NCBI GenBank assembly: GCA_037718865.1
Contig: JBBJMP010000033.1
Span: 1-57,501 of the forward strand
Reading direction: 5' to 3'
Source: JADCRZ01 sp037718865
GTDB lineage: Bacteria; Bacteroidota; Bacteroidia; Chitinophagales; Chitinophagaceae
DNA: 57,501 nucleotides
Shown: in pieces, positions 8,562-18,300 of the stretch
Numbering within the stretch: position 1 is the stretch's first letter
Layout of the letters: the number at the start of each line of letters is the position of its first letter
Position numbers and translations under genes: made by a program
The notes under the pieces: model-generated
Seen by the model: only the letters and a program-made list of their open reading frames with translations
Databases searched by the model: none
Told to the model about the DNA's origin: nothing

Positions 8562-9965
8562 TTACCAGTTGTCCGTACGGAAAGACGAAGCGGGCAGCCC
8601 TTCCGTATTATACAGGTCACCGATTACCCAGTTCTTAAAAGCATAACGCACGGCCACCGGAGCCTGTACCTTCACGCTTTGAACAACAAGCCCCTCCTGT
8701 GTTATACTGGCTGAGGCCGGGTAGAACATCCTGTCTTCTCCCGCTATTTCGAAATGCGATAATTCTTTTTCAAAAGAGCTAAGGCCGTTTTCAGCAAAAT
8801 CAAAATTGATATTTGCTTTGTTTCCTTCCACCTTCATCGACTTATACACGGGGCCTGAAAATCCGATCCCGGTTTTGCCATAGGTTTTGACGAGTGCCAG
8901 GTACAACAAGCGTTTGCTGATGACCGTTTTATCGGGGGGATGTATGTTCGTTCTGGTTCCCGCGTCAAGGGAAACCGCCATCCCGGTATTTGTTATATTG
9001 CTGACTGATTTCAGTTGTGCTTCCCGCAGATAAGCAGATTGCCGGCCGCTATCGTTTCCATATGAGTAAGGGGCGATCTGCACGAAATAAAAGGGCGATT
9101 CCCCAGACCCCCATAACTTCCGCCATTCACCGACCATAGCGCCCATCAGCTTTTCATATTGAGGTGCGTTGGAAACATTACTTTCACCCTGGTACCAGAG
9201 AAATCCCTTTACCGGGAAGTGTACAAGGGGATTTATCATAGCATTGAATAACAAGGTAGGAGTAACAGCCGGCATACGCGCAGTATCAGCAGGATCGGGT
9301 AGTTTAATCTCCGGAAAAGCATTTAAGCTGCTTACACTCATCCATGCCTGTATGGGCGTTCCTCCCCAGTAAGTTCCTATCAGGCCCACGGGTACCTTTA
9401 GCTTTTGCTGTAGTGCCCGCCCAAACTGGTAAGCTACCGCGCTAAATTGTTTAATAGTAGCCGCACTGGATTGCTGCCATTGACCCTTAACATCTTCCAG
9501 CGGTATTTTAGACGTGTTTTTCTGTACCAGGAAAAAGCGAAGACTTTCATTCTCCGCATCCAGCAAAAGCTCATTTGAATTCAGGATGCGTTGATTCCGA
9601 AATCCTTTTACCGGCATTTCCATATTCGATTGCCCCGAGCATAACCATACCTCGCCAATAAGGATATTATCAAGAACAGTTAGTTCACCATCATTAAAAC
9701 TAATGGTATAAGGGCCACCGGCAATGGGCGTGCTTATCGGCATTTTCCATTTACCATCACTGCTTTTTTCGGTTTTATAAGTTTTCTTGTTCCAGGAAGT
9801 AACGATGGTCACCATCGAACCTTTTTTTGACCATCCCCACAGCATCACCGTCGACTGTTGCTGAAGGACCATATTGTCGCCCACGATGGCAGGGAAACTG
9901 ACTTTACTGTATGCTGCATGGTAAATTGCAACAGAAAATAACAGGAAGAATACTAGTTTAGGCAT
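8562..9965 (-). CDS. Secreted sialate O-acetylesterase-like SGNH hydrolase
   Basis: The 467-residue protein has a signal peptide ending near Ala18, then a beta-sandwich region (about 20-100), then an SGNH/SIAE catalytic region. The nucleophile block is GEVWLCSGQSNMEMP with Ser113; GTYWGGTPIQAW and GFLWYQGESN form the other conserved blocks. Family members remove acetyl groups from sialic acid or other acetylated sugars in the periplasm or outside the cell. A GTRTNIHPPDK segment near residue 335 carries the expected C-terminal His. It stands alone, with its own strand partners more than 80 bp away; no sialic-acid catabolism genes are nearby, so plant or bacterial acetylated glycans are equally possible. 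Confidence 0.92.
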   Translation of the reverse strand: MPKLVFFLLFSVAIYHAAYSKVSFPAIVGDNMVLQQQSTVMLWGWSKKGSMVTIVTSWNKKTYKTEKSSDGKWKMPISTPIAGGPYTISFNDGELTVLDNILIGEVWLCSGQSNMEMPVKGFRNQRILNSNELLLDAENESLRFFLVQKNTSKIPLEDVKGQWQQSSAATIKQFSAVAYQFGRALQQKLKVPVGLIGTYWGGTPIQAWMSVSSLNAFPEIKLPDPADTARMPAVTPTLLFNAMINPLVHFPVKGFLWYQGESNVSNAPQYEKLMGAMVGEWRKLWGSGESPFYFVQIAPYSYGNDSGRQSAYLREAQLKSVSNITNTGMAVSLDAGTRTNIHPPDKTVISKRLLYLALVKTYGKTGIGFSGPVYKSMKVEGNKANINFDFAENGLSSFEKELSHFEIAGEDRMFYPASASITQEGLVVQSVKVQAPVAVRYAFKNWVIGDLYNTEGLPASSFRTDNW

Positions 9966-10049
9966 CTGATTAAAATTATAATCGCAAAGATCAGGTAAGT
10001 TAAGGCAAACTTGGCCGGAGGCAGCTTTCAGCTTTTATCAGTAATATGG

Positions 10050-10841
10050 TTACTGTAAGAACCGGTTAATGATCAGCCCGGTAATGATGGCAATGCCAAA
10101 GCTTAAGAACGTACCGATCAACACATATTCGGTATGTTTTCGCGAGCTGAATGGCTTATCAAGGCCCGTATCGTTATTGGTTTTTTCAGGTTTATCGGTC
10201 AACCGCAGCAGTGACTTTGCCGCTATCAAAAATCCGATCGAACCGAACTGGTCAGTGTAAATGAAGGTAATGATCAGCACCCTTTCCAACAGTCCTATCC
10301 ATCTGCCCGCGTCCTTCAGGCTGTCTTCCATATTTAATTCAGCCATCCACTTCCTGGTCAGGAATTGGACAAAAAAACCTACGGGCCCTATCATAAGCAG
10401 GTATCCAAAGACTCTCAACAGCAAGCGGTAATCGGGCAGATACCGGTTCAATAGCAGGTTCATCTTAAACCACCCGCTAATGGCATACAACCACAACAGC
10501 ATAATGATCAGCACATGTAAAAGTTGGTCCGTTGTAAATAACAGTAGATCATAGTTGGATTTCTTATTTAAGCTTTTGCCAAGGGATATTTTTAATCCAT
10601 CAATAACGATATGGGTTACCGTTATTCCAAGCACTATATACCAGTAATTCAAGTTCCACAAAAATATCCAGGCAACGATACCCGTCAGTAGTCCATGGTA
10701 CCACAGGTATTCCGACTTCCAATTGTGGATCATTTTGTGCTCCACCCATTTTCGTGGTTGTAACAAAAAATCGGTGAGGCAATGGGCGATCAGCAATCTG
10801 ATCAAAAGGCTAACTTCCCCATTAGAAAAAAATGCAGTCAT
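10050..10841 (-). CDS. DUF3307 membrane protein, partner of SatD
   Basis: The 263-residue protein begins with the DUF3307 signature (AHCLTDFLLQPRKWVEHK, about 19-36; WYHGLLTGIVAW, 47-58; VTHIVIDGLK, 75-84), a small integral-membrane domain with conserved His and Asp residues in the helices. Further hydrophobic segments follow to the C terminus. The start codon overlaps the stop of the upstream satD gene (ATGA), so the two are translationally coupled. DUF3307 and SatD genes commonly sit together, but the molecular role of the pair is not established. The protein is probably controlled with satD by the palindromic sites at 11538-11582. Confidence 0.9.
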   Translation of the reverse strand: MTAFFSNGEVSLLIRLLIAHCLTDFLLQPRKWVEHKMIHNWKSEYLWYHGLLTGIVAWIFLWNLNYWYIVLGITVTHIVIDGLKISLGKSLNKKSNYDLLLFTTDQLLHVLIIMLLWLYAISGWFKMNLLLNRYLPDYRLLLRVFGYLLMIGPVGFFVQFLTRKWMAELNMEDSLKDAGRWIGLLERVLIITFIYTDQFGSIGFLIAAKSLLRLTDKPEKTNNDTGLDKPFSSRKHTEYVLIGTFLSFGIAIITGLIINRFLQ

Positions 10842-11536
10842 ATCGTCCAGCTTTTCACTGTTTTTTCAAAATGTTCAATCAATTTTTCTACAGCAAACCA
10901 CTGCGCGTTTTTTTTTCGTTGGTTCACTGCCGATTGACTTATATTCAACAGGCTTGCTATTTCCTCTTCTTTTTTGTGCTGTAATTTATAAAAGACGAAT
11001 TCAGCCTGGTTCTGCGTCCATTTCCCGATCAGGGCATCAACCAGAAGTATAGAAGGTTCAATCTGTTCATTGAACAGGCTATTACTAGTCGAAAGAGCTA
11101 ATCGCTGCGCTCCCTGCTGTAATTTATCCAGGGCTTCACCCGACAAGCGAAAGGCTTCTCCGTCTGAGCTGCTTATTTTATCGGGGCTGATGAAATCAGC
11201 CTGACCCATTCCTACCCCCAGCCTTATATCGAATTCTGTTTTAAAATATCCCCGTGTCGGCAATTGTTTTCCTGCGTTTGTTATTTTTATTCTCTGTTCC
11301 TCAGGAAGATAAGCCTTGAAATAGGAACGGATGATCAAAGCAATCCGCAATGCCAATTCCGGAGTACTAGCTGCACATTGCAGGCTGTCGCCCCGGTAGG
11401 TCTCGAAGCTGCTGATCCACTTTTTTTTTAGTTCCTCCAGCAGCAGGCTAACATCGTTATACAATATTTCCCTCGTAAGCGGTTTGATCTTTTTTGAGGA
11501 AACAATATCACCCGTTATAATAGCGTGTACTGTCAT
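10838..11536 (-). CDS. SatD family protein with C-terminal helix-turn-helix
   Basis: The 232-residue protein opens with the SatD motif ITGDIVSSKK (7-16), then has a central alpha/beta region (about 40-170) containing YRGDSLQ. The C terminus (about 185-225) holds a sigma-70-region-4-like helix-turn-helix with EEEIASLLNISQSAVNQRKK. The fold suggests a regulator, and the flanking palindromes make autoregulation a fair inference. Its 3' end overlaps the DUF3307 membrane gene by four bases. The promoter reads TACATTTG on the minus strand (11561-11568), a perfect TAnnTTTG box placed between two palindromes. SatD was named from a streptococcal acid-tolerance locus; its biochemical role is unknown. 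Confidence 0.87.
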   Translation of the reverse strand: MTVHAIITGDIVSSKKIKPLTREILYNDVSLLLEELKKKWISSFETYRGDSLQCAASTPELALRIALIIRSYFKAYLPEEQRIKITNAGKQLPTRGYFKTEFDIRLGVGMGQADFISPDKISSSDGEAFRLSGEALDKLQQGAQRLALSTSNSLFNEQIEPSILLVDALIGKWTQNQAEFVFYKLQHKKEEEIASLLNISQSAVNQRKKNAQWFAVEKLIEHFEKTVKSWTI

Positions 11537-11537
11537 T

Positions 11538-11582
11538 TTAGGCTATAGCCTTATAATCGGCAAATGTAAGTCTGCAGACTTA
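11538..11582 (-). promoter_or_regulatory. satD promoter with two palindromic operator-like sites
   Basis: Two palindromes fit one pattern, AAGnCTnnAGnCTT. AGGCTATAGCCT lies at 11540-11551, just before the satD ATG, and TAAGTCTGCAGACTTA at 11567-11582. Their centres are 29 bp apart. The minus-strand box TACATTTG (11561-11568) matches the Bacteroidota -7 consensus TAnnTTTG and touches the upstream palindrome, so a protein bound there would block transcription. The operator reading is inferred from symmetry and position. Confidence 0.72.
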
Positions 11583-11653
11583 TAAATAAAAATAAATCTA
11601 CAATAGTGAAACTTTCGGGGATTTCAATTAACTGATGGATTTTGCCCGTGTAA

Positions 11654-11696
11654 AAGCCTATAGCCTTATAACTTGCTAATTTAAGCCTGCAGACTC
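11654..11696. promoter_or_regulatory. Second pair of the same palindromic sites
   Basis: AAGCCTATAGCCTT (11654-11667) and TAAGCCTGCAGACT (11682-11695) repeat the two sites next to satD in the same order, again with centres 29 bp apart, but each is a less perfect palindrome. They sit between satD and the divergent thiolase gene, about 30-70 bp upstream of the likely thiolase promoter, so they could act on either gene or hold a DNA loop with the first pair. Confidence 0.65.
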
Positions 11697-11723
11697 GGTC
11701 CATCCAAACACAGGATAAGCATC

Positions 11724-11755
11724 TTTCACATCAGCATAATCATTTATTATCTTTA
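11724..11755 (+). promoter_or_regulatory. Candidate Bacteroidota promoter of the thiolase gene
   Basis: TTTC at 11724-11727 and TATCTTTA at 11748-11755 are separated by 20 bp, close to TTTG-N19-21-TAnnTTTG. Transcription would start about 14 bp before the ATG at 11776. Each box has one mismatch to consensus. Confidence 0.5.
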
Positions 11756-11775
11756 CACCCCAAATTTACCTTGTT

Positions 11776-12960
11776 ATGAATAGTAAAGAAGTATATATTC
11801 TTTCTGCCCTGCGAACGCCGATCGGAAGCTTTGGAGGAACTTTAAAAGATATACCTGCAACACGGCTCGGCGCCATAGCCATTAAAGCTGCCATTGAAAA
11901 AGCGGGTATCGATGCGGCCATGGTGAATGAGGTCATTATGGGTTGCGTTTTGCAGGCGAACCTGGGACAGGCACCGGCAAGGCAGGCGGCTAAACTGGCA
12001 GGTGTACCGGATAATGTGCCTTGTACAACAGTCAACAAAGTTTGTGCAAGCGGCATGAAAGCGATCATGCAGGGGGCGCAAAGTATTCTTTTGGGAGATA
12101 ATGAAGTGGTGATCGCCGGTGGCATGGAGAACATGAGCAGCACACCTTTTTATGTTCCTTCCCTACGGTGGGGGAACAAGTATGGTAACGCGTACATGAT
12201 AGATGGTTTACACAAAGATGGATTAACAGATGTATATAAGGATTATGCAATGGGCTGTGCAGCTGACCTTTGTGCAACAGAATACAATATCAGCCGGGAA
12301 GAACAGGATGCGTATGCCATTCAAAGTTATACACGCAGCGGTGCCGCCTGGCAGGCGGGCCGGTTTCGAGATGAAATTATTGCCGTGGAAATTCCGCAAC
12401 GAAAAGGCGAACCGGTTTTCTTTAGAGAAGACGAAGAATATAAAAATGTAAAATTCGATAAGATACCTGAATTGAAGCCAGCCTTTACAAAAGACGGAAC
12501 AGTGACGGCCGCCAATGCTTCTACCATAAATGATGGTGCTGCTGCGCTCGTGTTGATGAGTAAAGAAAAAGCGGAAGCGCTTGGGTTAAGACCACTGGCT
12601 AAGATAAGAGGATACGCAGATGCTGAACAGGCTCCGGAATGGTTTACTACTACGCCTTCGCTCGCAGTCCCCAAAGCCGTTCAAAAGGCAGGACTTAAGA
12701 TGGCGGACATCCAATACTTCGAATTGAACGAAGCCTTCAGCGTAGTTGGCATAGTGAATACGCAACTAATGAAGCTAGATCCTTCCTGCGTGAACGTTTT
12801 CGGAGGTGGGGTCAGCCTGGGACATCCGCTGGGTTGCAGCGGTGCAAGGATCATGGTTACGCTACTTAATATTTTGAAACAGGAAAATGCAAGGTTCGGC
12901 GCCGCCGGGATCTGTAACGGGGGAGGAGGTGCTTCAGCCATGGTAATAGAGGTAGATTAA
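11776..12960 (+). CDS. Acetyl-CoA C-acyltransferase (thiolase)
   Basis: The 394-residue protein has the normal length of biosynthetic and degradative thiolases. The nucleophile Cys90 lies in NKVCASGMKA; the second-half motifs NEAFSVV (318-324), GGGVSLGHPLGCSGAR (343-358, with His350) and GICNGGGGASAM (378-389, with Cys380) are complete, so the enzyme should be active. It condenses or cleaves acetyl-CoA units in beta-oxidation, ketone-body or branched-chain metabolism. No other beta-oxidation gene is near, so the direction cannot be decided. It is divergent from satD, with the palindromic sites between them. Confidence 0.95.
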   Translation: MNSKEVYILSALRTPIGSFGGTLKDIPATRLGAIAIKAAIEKAGIDAAMVNEVIMGCVLQANLGQAPARQAAKLAGVPDNVPCTTVNKVCASGMKAIMQGAQSILLGDNEVVIAGGMENMSSTPFYVPSLRWGNKYGNAYMIDGLHKDGLTDVYKDYAMGCAADLCATEYNISREEQDAYAIQSYTRSGAAWQAGRFRDEIIAVEIPQRKGEPVFFREDEEYKNVKFDKIPELKPAFTKDGTVTAANASTINDGAAALVLMSKEKAEALGLRPLAKIRGYADAEQAPEWFTTTPSLAVPKAVQKAGLKMADIQYFELNEAFSVVGIVNTQLMKLDPSCVNVFGGGVSLGHPLGCSGARIMVTLLNILKQENARFGAAGICNGGGGASAMVIEVD

Positions 12961-13053
12961 ACCTGAGCCGCTTTTAACATAAGCCGGTCATGTCTGGCAA
13001 AAAAATTGCCTTAGCTCTTTTAATGACGTTTTTAAAAAAATAAAGCTGTTATT

Positions 13054-13458
13054 ATGAAAAAGATATTTTTATTTGTGCTGTTATGCCTGGCAGCGTATAT
13101 ATCACAGGCTCAAAAAACGAATTCCGCCGGCCTTCATGGCAAATGGGTATTTGTTTCTTCTACAGAAAAAGACCTGGGTATTATTCATGAGAACAACCTG
13201 CCAAACCTTGTATTTGATTATGTCGAAAAGAGCGTATCAGGCTCAACGGGATGTAACACTATCAAAGGTTCCTTTAACGTAGAGGGAGACCAGTTAACAT
13301 TCGGTCCTATGATCTCCACTAAAAAAGCGTGTACCGATATGCAGGTAGAGAATCATATCAACCAACTGCTGACTACGGTAACTTCTTATAAAGTAGACAG
13401 CAATAAATTGTTTTTATATAGTGCTGATAAAGCAAAATACCTGGTGTACAGAAAGTAA
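13054..13458 (+). CDS. META domain-containing secreted protein (HslJ-like)
   Basis: The 134-residue protein begins with a clear signal peptide ending at about SQAQ (residue 20). A single META domain follows, with the usual LHGKWVFVSS start, the motif GSTGCNTIKGSF (about 68-79), and MISTKKACTDMQVE (about 89-102). META proteins such as HslJ are small outer-membrane or periplasmic beta-rich proteins linked to heat or drug stress in some bacteria; the role here is unknown. The gene stands 93 bp behind the thiolase and is probably transcribed with it or alone. Confidence 0.9.
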   Translation: MKKIFLFVLLCLAAYISQAQKTNSAGLHGKWVFVSSTEKDLGIIHENNLPNLVFDYVEKSVSGSTGCNTIKGSFNVEGDQLTFGPMISTKKACTDMQVENHINQLLTTVTSYKVDSNKLFLYSADKAKYLVYRK

Positions 13459-13501
13459 TCATCATCTGATGGTTGTTGAAACACCTACTAAAGCGAGGTA
13501 A

Positions 13502-13539
13502 AAATCTGCGAATCTGCGGCGGATCTGTTGCCGCAGATT
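13502..13539. repeat. AATCTGCGGC hairpin element upstream of the GNAT gene
   Basis: AAATCTGCGAATCTGCGGC (13502-13520) is followed by the exact inverted arm GCCGCAGATT (13530-13539) of its second half, giving a 10 bp stem with a 9-base loop. The same 19-mer occurs at 43904-43922, again 40-45 bp before a gene, and a shorter copy lies at 3012-3022. It looks like a small dispersed intergenic element. Confidence 0.7.
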
Positions 13540-13561
13540 GGGGGATTGTGTAAATTTAACT

Positions 13562-14086
13562 ATGACTGCCGAACAGATAACGTTACGTTTAGCTACTACC
13601 CGGGATGCAGAAACGATTGCAGCAATAAGTCGAAAAACGTTTTATGATACCTTTGCCGAGTTTAATACGGCTGAGGATATAAGGATCTTCCTGAACGAAC
13701 AGTTCACCAAAGAGTCTTTGATCAAAGAAGTTGGGGTGCGATATAATACTTTTTTCCTGGCCTACCAGGGGCATGATGTTGCAGGTTACGTAAAGCTGAG
13801 AGACCATTTAATCCCCAGGGAATTGAAGGGTGAGCAGGCCATGGAAATTGCCCGTATTTATGCAACCCATGAAATGATCGGCAAAGGAGTAGGGAAAAAA
13901 CTCATGCAGCATTCCATCGAAGTCTCGAAGCAAAGAAACAAACAGGTCATTTGGCTGGCTGTATGGGAAAAAAATGAGCGAGCCATGGAATTTTACACGA
14001 AATGGGGGTTTGAAATATTCAGTAAGCAGATATTTATTTTAGGTACCGATTTACAAAAGGATTGGCTGATGAAAAAGCGTTTGTAA
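13562..14086 (+). CDS. GNAT family N-acetyltransferase
   Basis: The ATG at 13562 (MTAEQITLRLAT) gives 174 residues and is preferred over an upstream in-frame TTG. The protein has the GNAT fold: N-terminal beta strand and ATTRDAETIAAI helix, a central strand around DVAGYVKLRD, the acetyl-CoA-binding loop ATHEMIGKGVGKKLM (about 101-115), and the C-terminal EKNERAMEFYTKWGF block. The last is typical of Rim/PhnO-like acetyltransferases that act on small amines or peptides. The gene is monocistronic, preceded by a hairpin repeat. Substrate unknown. Confidence 0.93.
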   Translation: MTAEQITLRLATTRDAETIAAISRKTFYDTFAEFNTAEDIRIFLNEQFTKESLIKEVGVRYNTFFLAYQGHDVAGYVKLRDHLIPRELKGEQAMEIARIYATHEMIGKGVGKKLMQHSIEVSKQRNKQVIWLAVWEKNERAMEFYTKWGFEIFSKQIFILGTDLQKDWLMKKRL

Positions 14087-14256
14087 ACTTGTATTAGTTA
14101 AAACGTTATACAACACTCCGCCCTTTGGTAATGGGTTATGGCATCAGAATCTGAGTCATCTATAAGTATTATAAATATTATTATCTGAGTTAGACATAGT
14201 TTTGAAAGTTGCATATTATCTTTACCGCCATTTACAAATCATTTTTAAATTAGGAA

Positions 14257-15078
14257 ATGAAATTGTTGACCTATGTATGTATGCTTCTGTTACCGTTTAC
14301 AGTCAATGCTCAAAACATAAACGGTATCTGGAGTGGCAAACTAACACAGGAACCAGGAGGCTGTTTTCCGGAATATTATATAGAGGTTCAAATCAACGTT
14401 AGCGGCAGTTGGGTAAGTGGAATATCATACGATTATTATGACACCTCCCGGTTTGTGCAACTTAACTTCAGTGGCAGCTTAAGCGGCAATCATAAAAAAA
14501 AGATAGTGATCAGGGAAAATAAGGTGGTCCGCGAAAGAATTCCTGAAGATTGCACGCCCTGTCTCAAAACTTACGATCTAACCTACAGCAGGCAAAATAA
14601 CGATGAAATTCTTTCCGGCACCTGGAAAGGGGAAGATATGGGCACCATAGCCGGATGTCCGCCCGGCAAAATTTACCTGAAAAGGGTTGCAGAATCGGCT
14701 TTTGCCAGGAAGAAGGAACGGGAAACGGAAATTGTACGAACACTGCTGCTGGATACTTCAAACATTAAAGTCGAATTTTATGACAACGGTGAAATAGATG
14801 GGGACACCATTTCCATCCTGCTTAATAACGCCGTTTTACAGTATAAGAAGGGATTATCTCTTACTCCGATAACGCTGAACGTTTTACTGGAAGCTTCAAA
14901 AGATTACGACATGATGATGCATGCTGAAAACCTCGGAAGCATTTCGCCGAATACTGCATTAATGATTATTACTTCAGGCAAATCCAGGTATGAAGTTTTT
15001 CTCTCCTCCAGTGAAAATAAGAATGCCGCCGTCAGGTTCAGGTATGAGACCAGAAAACCCAACAACCAACCAAAATAA
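14257..15078 (+). CDS. Hypothetical secreted protein with two beta-rich regions
   Basis: I do not recognise a named family for certain. The 273-residue protein has a signal peptide ending near VNAQ (residue 19). Residues 20-150 start with INGIWSGKLTQ and contain four or more cysteines (CFPEYY, CTPCLK, GCPPGK), suggesting a disulphide-stabilised lipocalin-like barrel. Residues 165-270 carry the motif VEFYDNGEIDGDTISILLNN, seen in many Bacteroidota hypothetical secreted proteins. It lies upstream of the SusC gene on the same strand but 235 bp away, with a separate promoter between, so co-transcription is doubtful. Confidence 0.75.
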   Translation: MKLLTYVCMLLLPFTVNAQNINGIWSGKLTQEPGGCFPEYYIEVQINVSGSWVSGISYDYYDTSRFVQLNFSGSLSGNHKKKIVIRENKVVRERIPEDCTPCLKTYDLTYSRQNNDEILSGTWKGEDMGTIAGCPPGKIYLKRVAESAFARKKERETEIVRTLLLDTSNIKVEFYDNGEIDGDTISILLNNAVLQYKKGLSLTPITLNVLLEASKDYDMMMHAENLGSISPNTALMIITSGKSRYEVFLSSSENKNAAVRFRYETRKPNNQPK

Positions 15079-15117
15079 TCCAAGCCTCGTATTATAAAAA
15101 ATAAAATTGTAACAATT

Positions 15118-15150
15118 TTTGCTTCATATATGTATATTGATTTATCTTAG
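15118..15150 (+). promoter_or_regulatory. Candidate promoter of the SusC/SusD operon
   Basis: TTTG at 15118-15121 and TATCTTAG at 15143-15150 are 21 bp apart, near the Bacteroidota pattern TTTG-N19-21-TAnnTTTG. The predicted leader of about 155 bases before the susC ATG is long, as is common for such operons. Confidence 0.45.
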
Positions 15151-15313
15151 CGTATCCTTAACATATATAATACTTTATACATTACCCCTTAAGTCTTCCA
15201 GGGTCTTACCTAAACCCAGTTTAACACTTTAATCACTTTTATCACGATTCGCTTGCCCTATGAATGGAGTTGTATGCTATGCCATTCATCATGCTCATTA
15301 AACCAACCTGCTT

Positions 15314-18300
15314 ATGAGGCGCTTTCATGTATTGCTTTTATGCTTAGCATTATTCTTACACGTTCAGTCACAGGAAAAAATTGTTTCCGGAAACATTACC
15401 GTTCAGGATGACGGCACTCCTTTGCCTTTTGTGACCATCATGGTCAAAGGGACAAAGTATGGTTCTACATCGGATGAAAAAGGCTCTTTTAAAATTAAAG
15501 TACCCTCCAGGGAAGCTACGTTGATCATCCGCCACGTAGGTTATAAAGAACACGAGGTTGTAGTAGGAGATCAGACAATCATTAACATATCCCTGGCTTC
15601 TGCCTCAACAACGATGAATGAGATAGTGGTTACAGGTTATGGCCAACAAACAAGAAAAACACTAACCAGCGCCATCACTTCCGTAAGCAGTAAGGAGATT
15701 GAAAATATTCCCTCTCCCAGTACTGACCAGCTTTTGCAGGGACGTGCCTCGGGCGTGCAAGTGAACTCCAATACCGGAGCCCCGGGAGGCGGGGTGTTTG
15801 TGCGAATACGCGGAACTTCCTCCATAAATGCTTCCAGTGATCCGCTTTATGTGGTAGATGGTATTCCGATCCAGTCAAACAGCCTGGCTACCCTGGGCCT
15901 GGGTGGAAGTGTAACCAGTCCTATTGCAGACATAAACCCGGCCGACATCCAGTCTATTGAAATCCTCAAGGATGCATCGGCGACCGCGATTTATGGTGCC
16001 AGGGCAGCCAATGGCGTAGTGCTCATCACCACCAAGCGCGGCTCCGACAGAAAGGCGAAAGTTACGGCCGGCGCGTATTACGGGCGGCAGGAGCCCATAA
16101 ATCTTCCCGACGTGGTCAATGGCCCCACGTTTGAACGGCTGATCAATGAATCGGCCACCAATAACTGGGTAGACCTTTACGGTTCGGTAGGTACCCGTAA
16201 CCCGCAGGGCGTTGCCTTCAGACTGCCTTATGCCAATCCGGATACGGCGCTCAATACAAACTGGGGCGATCCTATATTTCGTACAGGTGCTTTACGCAAC
16301 ATTGACCTGTCTATCAGTGGTGGCAGTGAAAAAGTGCACTATCTGGTCTCCGCCAATAACTTCCTGCAGGAAGCCATGATCAAAAATTCAGACTTTTCAC
16401 GGAATACCTTTCGCATCAATCTAGACTTCGTTCCCATAGATAAATTAAAGGTCGGAACAAACTTATTATACTCACGGAACAATCGAACCCGTGGCAGAAG
16501 CGATGATAATATTTCTGGCGCACTAGAGGGTGCATTTTTCTTTCCAGCCAATCTCCCTTATTACCAGCCTAACGGCTCTTATACCAAGTTCGGAACATTC
16601 GAGAGCCCTCTGGCTGCTATAGATCATTCAGACATTTCCATGCTGACAAACCGGTTGCTGGGAACCGTTTATGCAGAGTATGAATTCCGGCGTGGCCTGC
16701 GGTTAAAATCCAGCTTCAGCCTGGATTACAGCAACTTCGAAGAAAGCCTGTATGACGACAGTTTTACCAATGCCGGCTCAACGGTTAACGGCTCTGCACA
16801 ATCGATCGTAGGCAGCAATATAAACTGGATACAGGAAAACGTCTTAAGTTATCAGTTCAAGGCAGGCAGTCATTCGTTTAATGCGCTCGTCGGGACGTCT
16901 TCGCAGGAATCTAAAACGTCCAGCACTACCGCTACCGGAACACAGTTTCCCAGTGACGACTTCCGCAAAATTAGCGCAGCCGCGGTGCAAACTGCCAGCT
17001 CTACAGCCACCGGTTATGGCATCGCTTCTCTGTTCAGCCGCATTACCTATGATTATCAGAATAAATATCTCGCTACAATAAATGTGCGCAGAGACGGTTC
17101 TTCCCGTTTTGGTGAAAGTAACCAATGGGGCACTTTCCCTTCCGCTGCTGTGGGATGGGTACTTTCTGAAGAAGATTTTTTGAGTAAGGCAGATTTTCTG
17201 AGTAACCTTAAGATCAGGGTCAGTTATGGTATCACCGGCAATCAAAGCGGCATTTCAGACTTCCAGTCTTTGGGCTTATGGGGCGGAGGAACATCAACGG
17301 TAAACGGGTCTTACGGAACAATACCCGGGATCAGTCCGACCCAACTGGCTAATCCTGCCCTCAAATGGGAAACAACCAAACAAACCGACTTTGGCTTGGA
17401 CGTTTCTTTTTTTGAAAACCGGTTGAATATTACGGCAGATTATTACGAAAAGAATACAGAAGACCTGTTGCTTGCCGTTCCCGTGCCAAGGTCTACAGGC
17501 TTCGAAAACCTGGTACAGAATTATGGCAAGATGCAAAACAAAGGATTCGAACTGGCTATCAGCGGGGACTTGTTTCGCAGTAAAAGCGGACTGAACTGGA
17601 CCGCCAACCTAAATATTGCATCCAACAAAAATAAAATAGTCAAACTGGCGGCGCCCTTCTTTGTTTACAACCGGGATATCTATAAATACCAGGAAGGCGG
17701 GGAGATGTTTTCGTTTTACCTGCACGAACAAACCGGGATCAATCCCAAAACCGGTGCTCCCGTATTCACAGACGTAAACGGGGATGGCAAATTTGATCCC
17801 AATGTTGACCGTAAAATTGTAGGCACAGCCAATCCGAAATTCTTTGGGGGATTTACCAATACGCTGAATTATAAAAATCTTGACCTGATGTTCTTCTTTC
17901 AATACAGTTACGGCAACGAACAGCTGAACTGGAACCTTTTCTTTTTGGAACATGGCGGAACAAGGGCTTCAAATTTTTCAGGCAGCCAGTTAAGCAGGTG
18001 GCAGAAGGAAGGAGATGCTACCATGGTGCCCAGGCTGAATGCCGCCAATTATGCCGCCGATCTCAGGCCTTCCAGGTTTCTTGAAGACGGTTCCTACATG
18101 CGTTTAAAAAATATTTCTTTGGGATACACCCTCCCTGCCTCGCTTCTGCGTAAGATCAGCATGTCATCAGCCAGAGTATATATATCCGGACAAAACGTAC
18201 TAACCTTTACCGATTATACCGGGTTAGACCCCGAACTGACAGGTACAGCTTCCAATGCCCTAACCCAGGGAATAGAATTTTTTTCCATGCCGCAGGCGAG

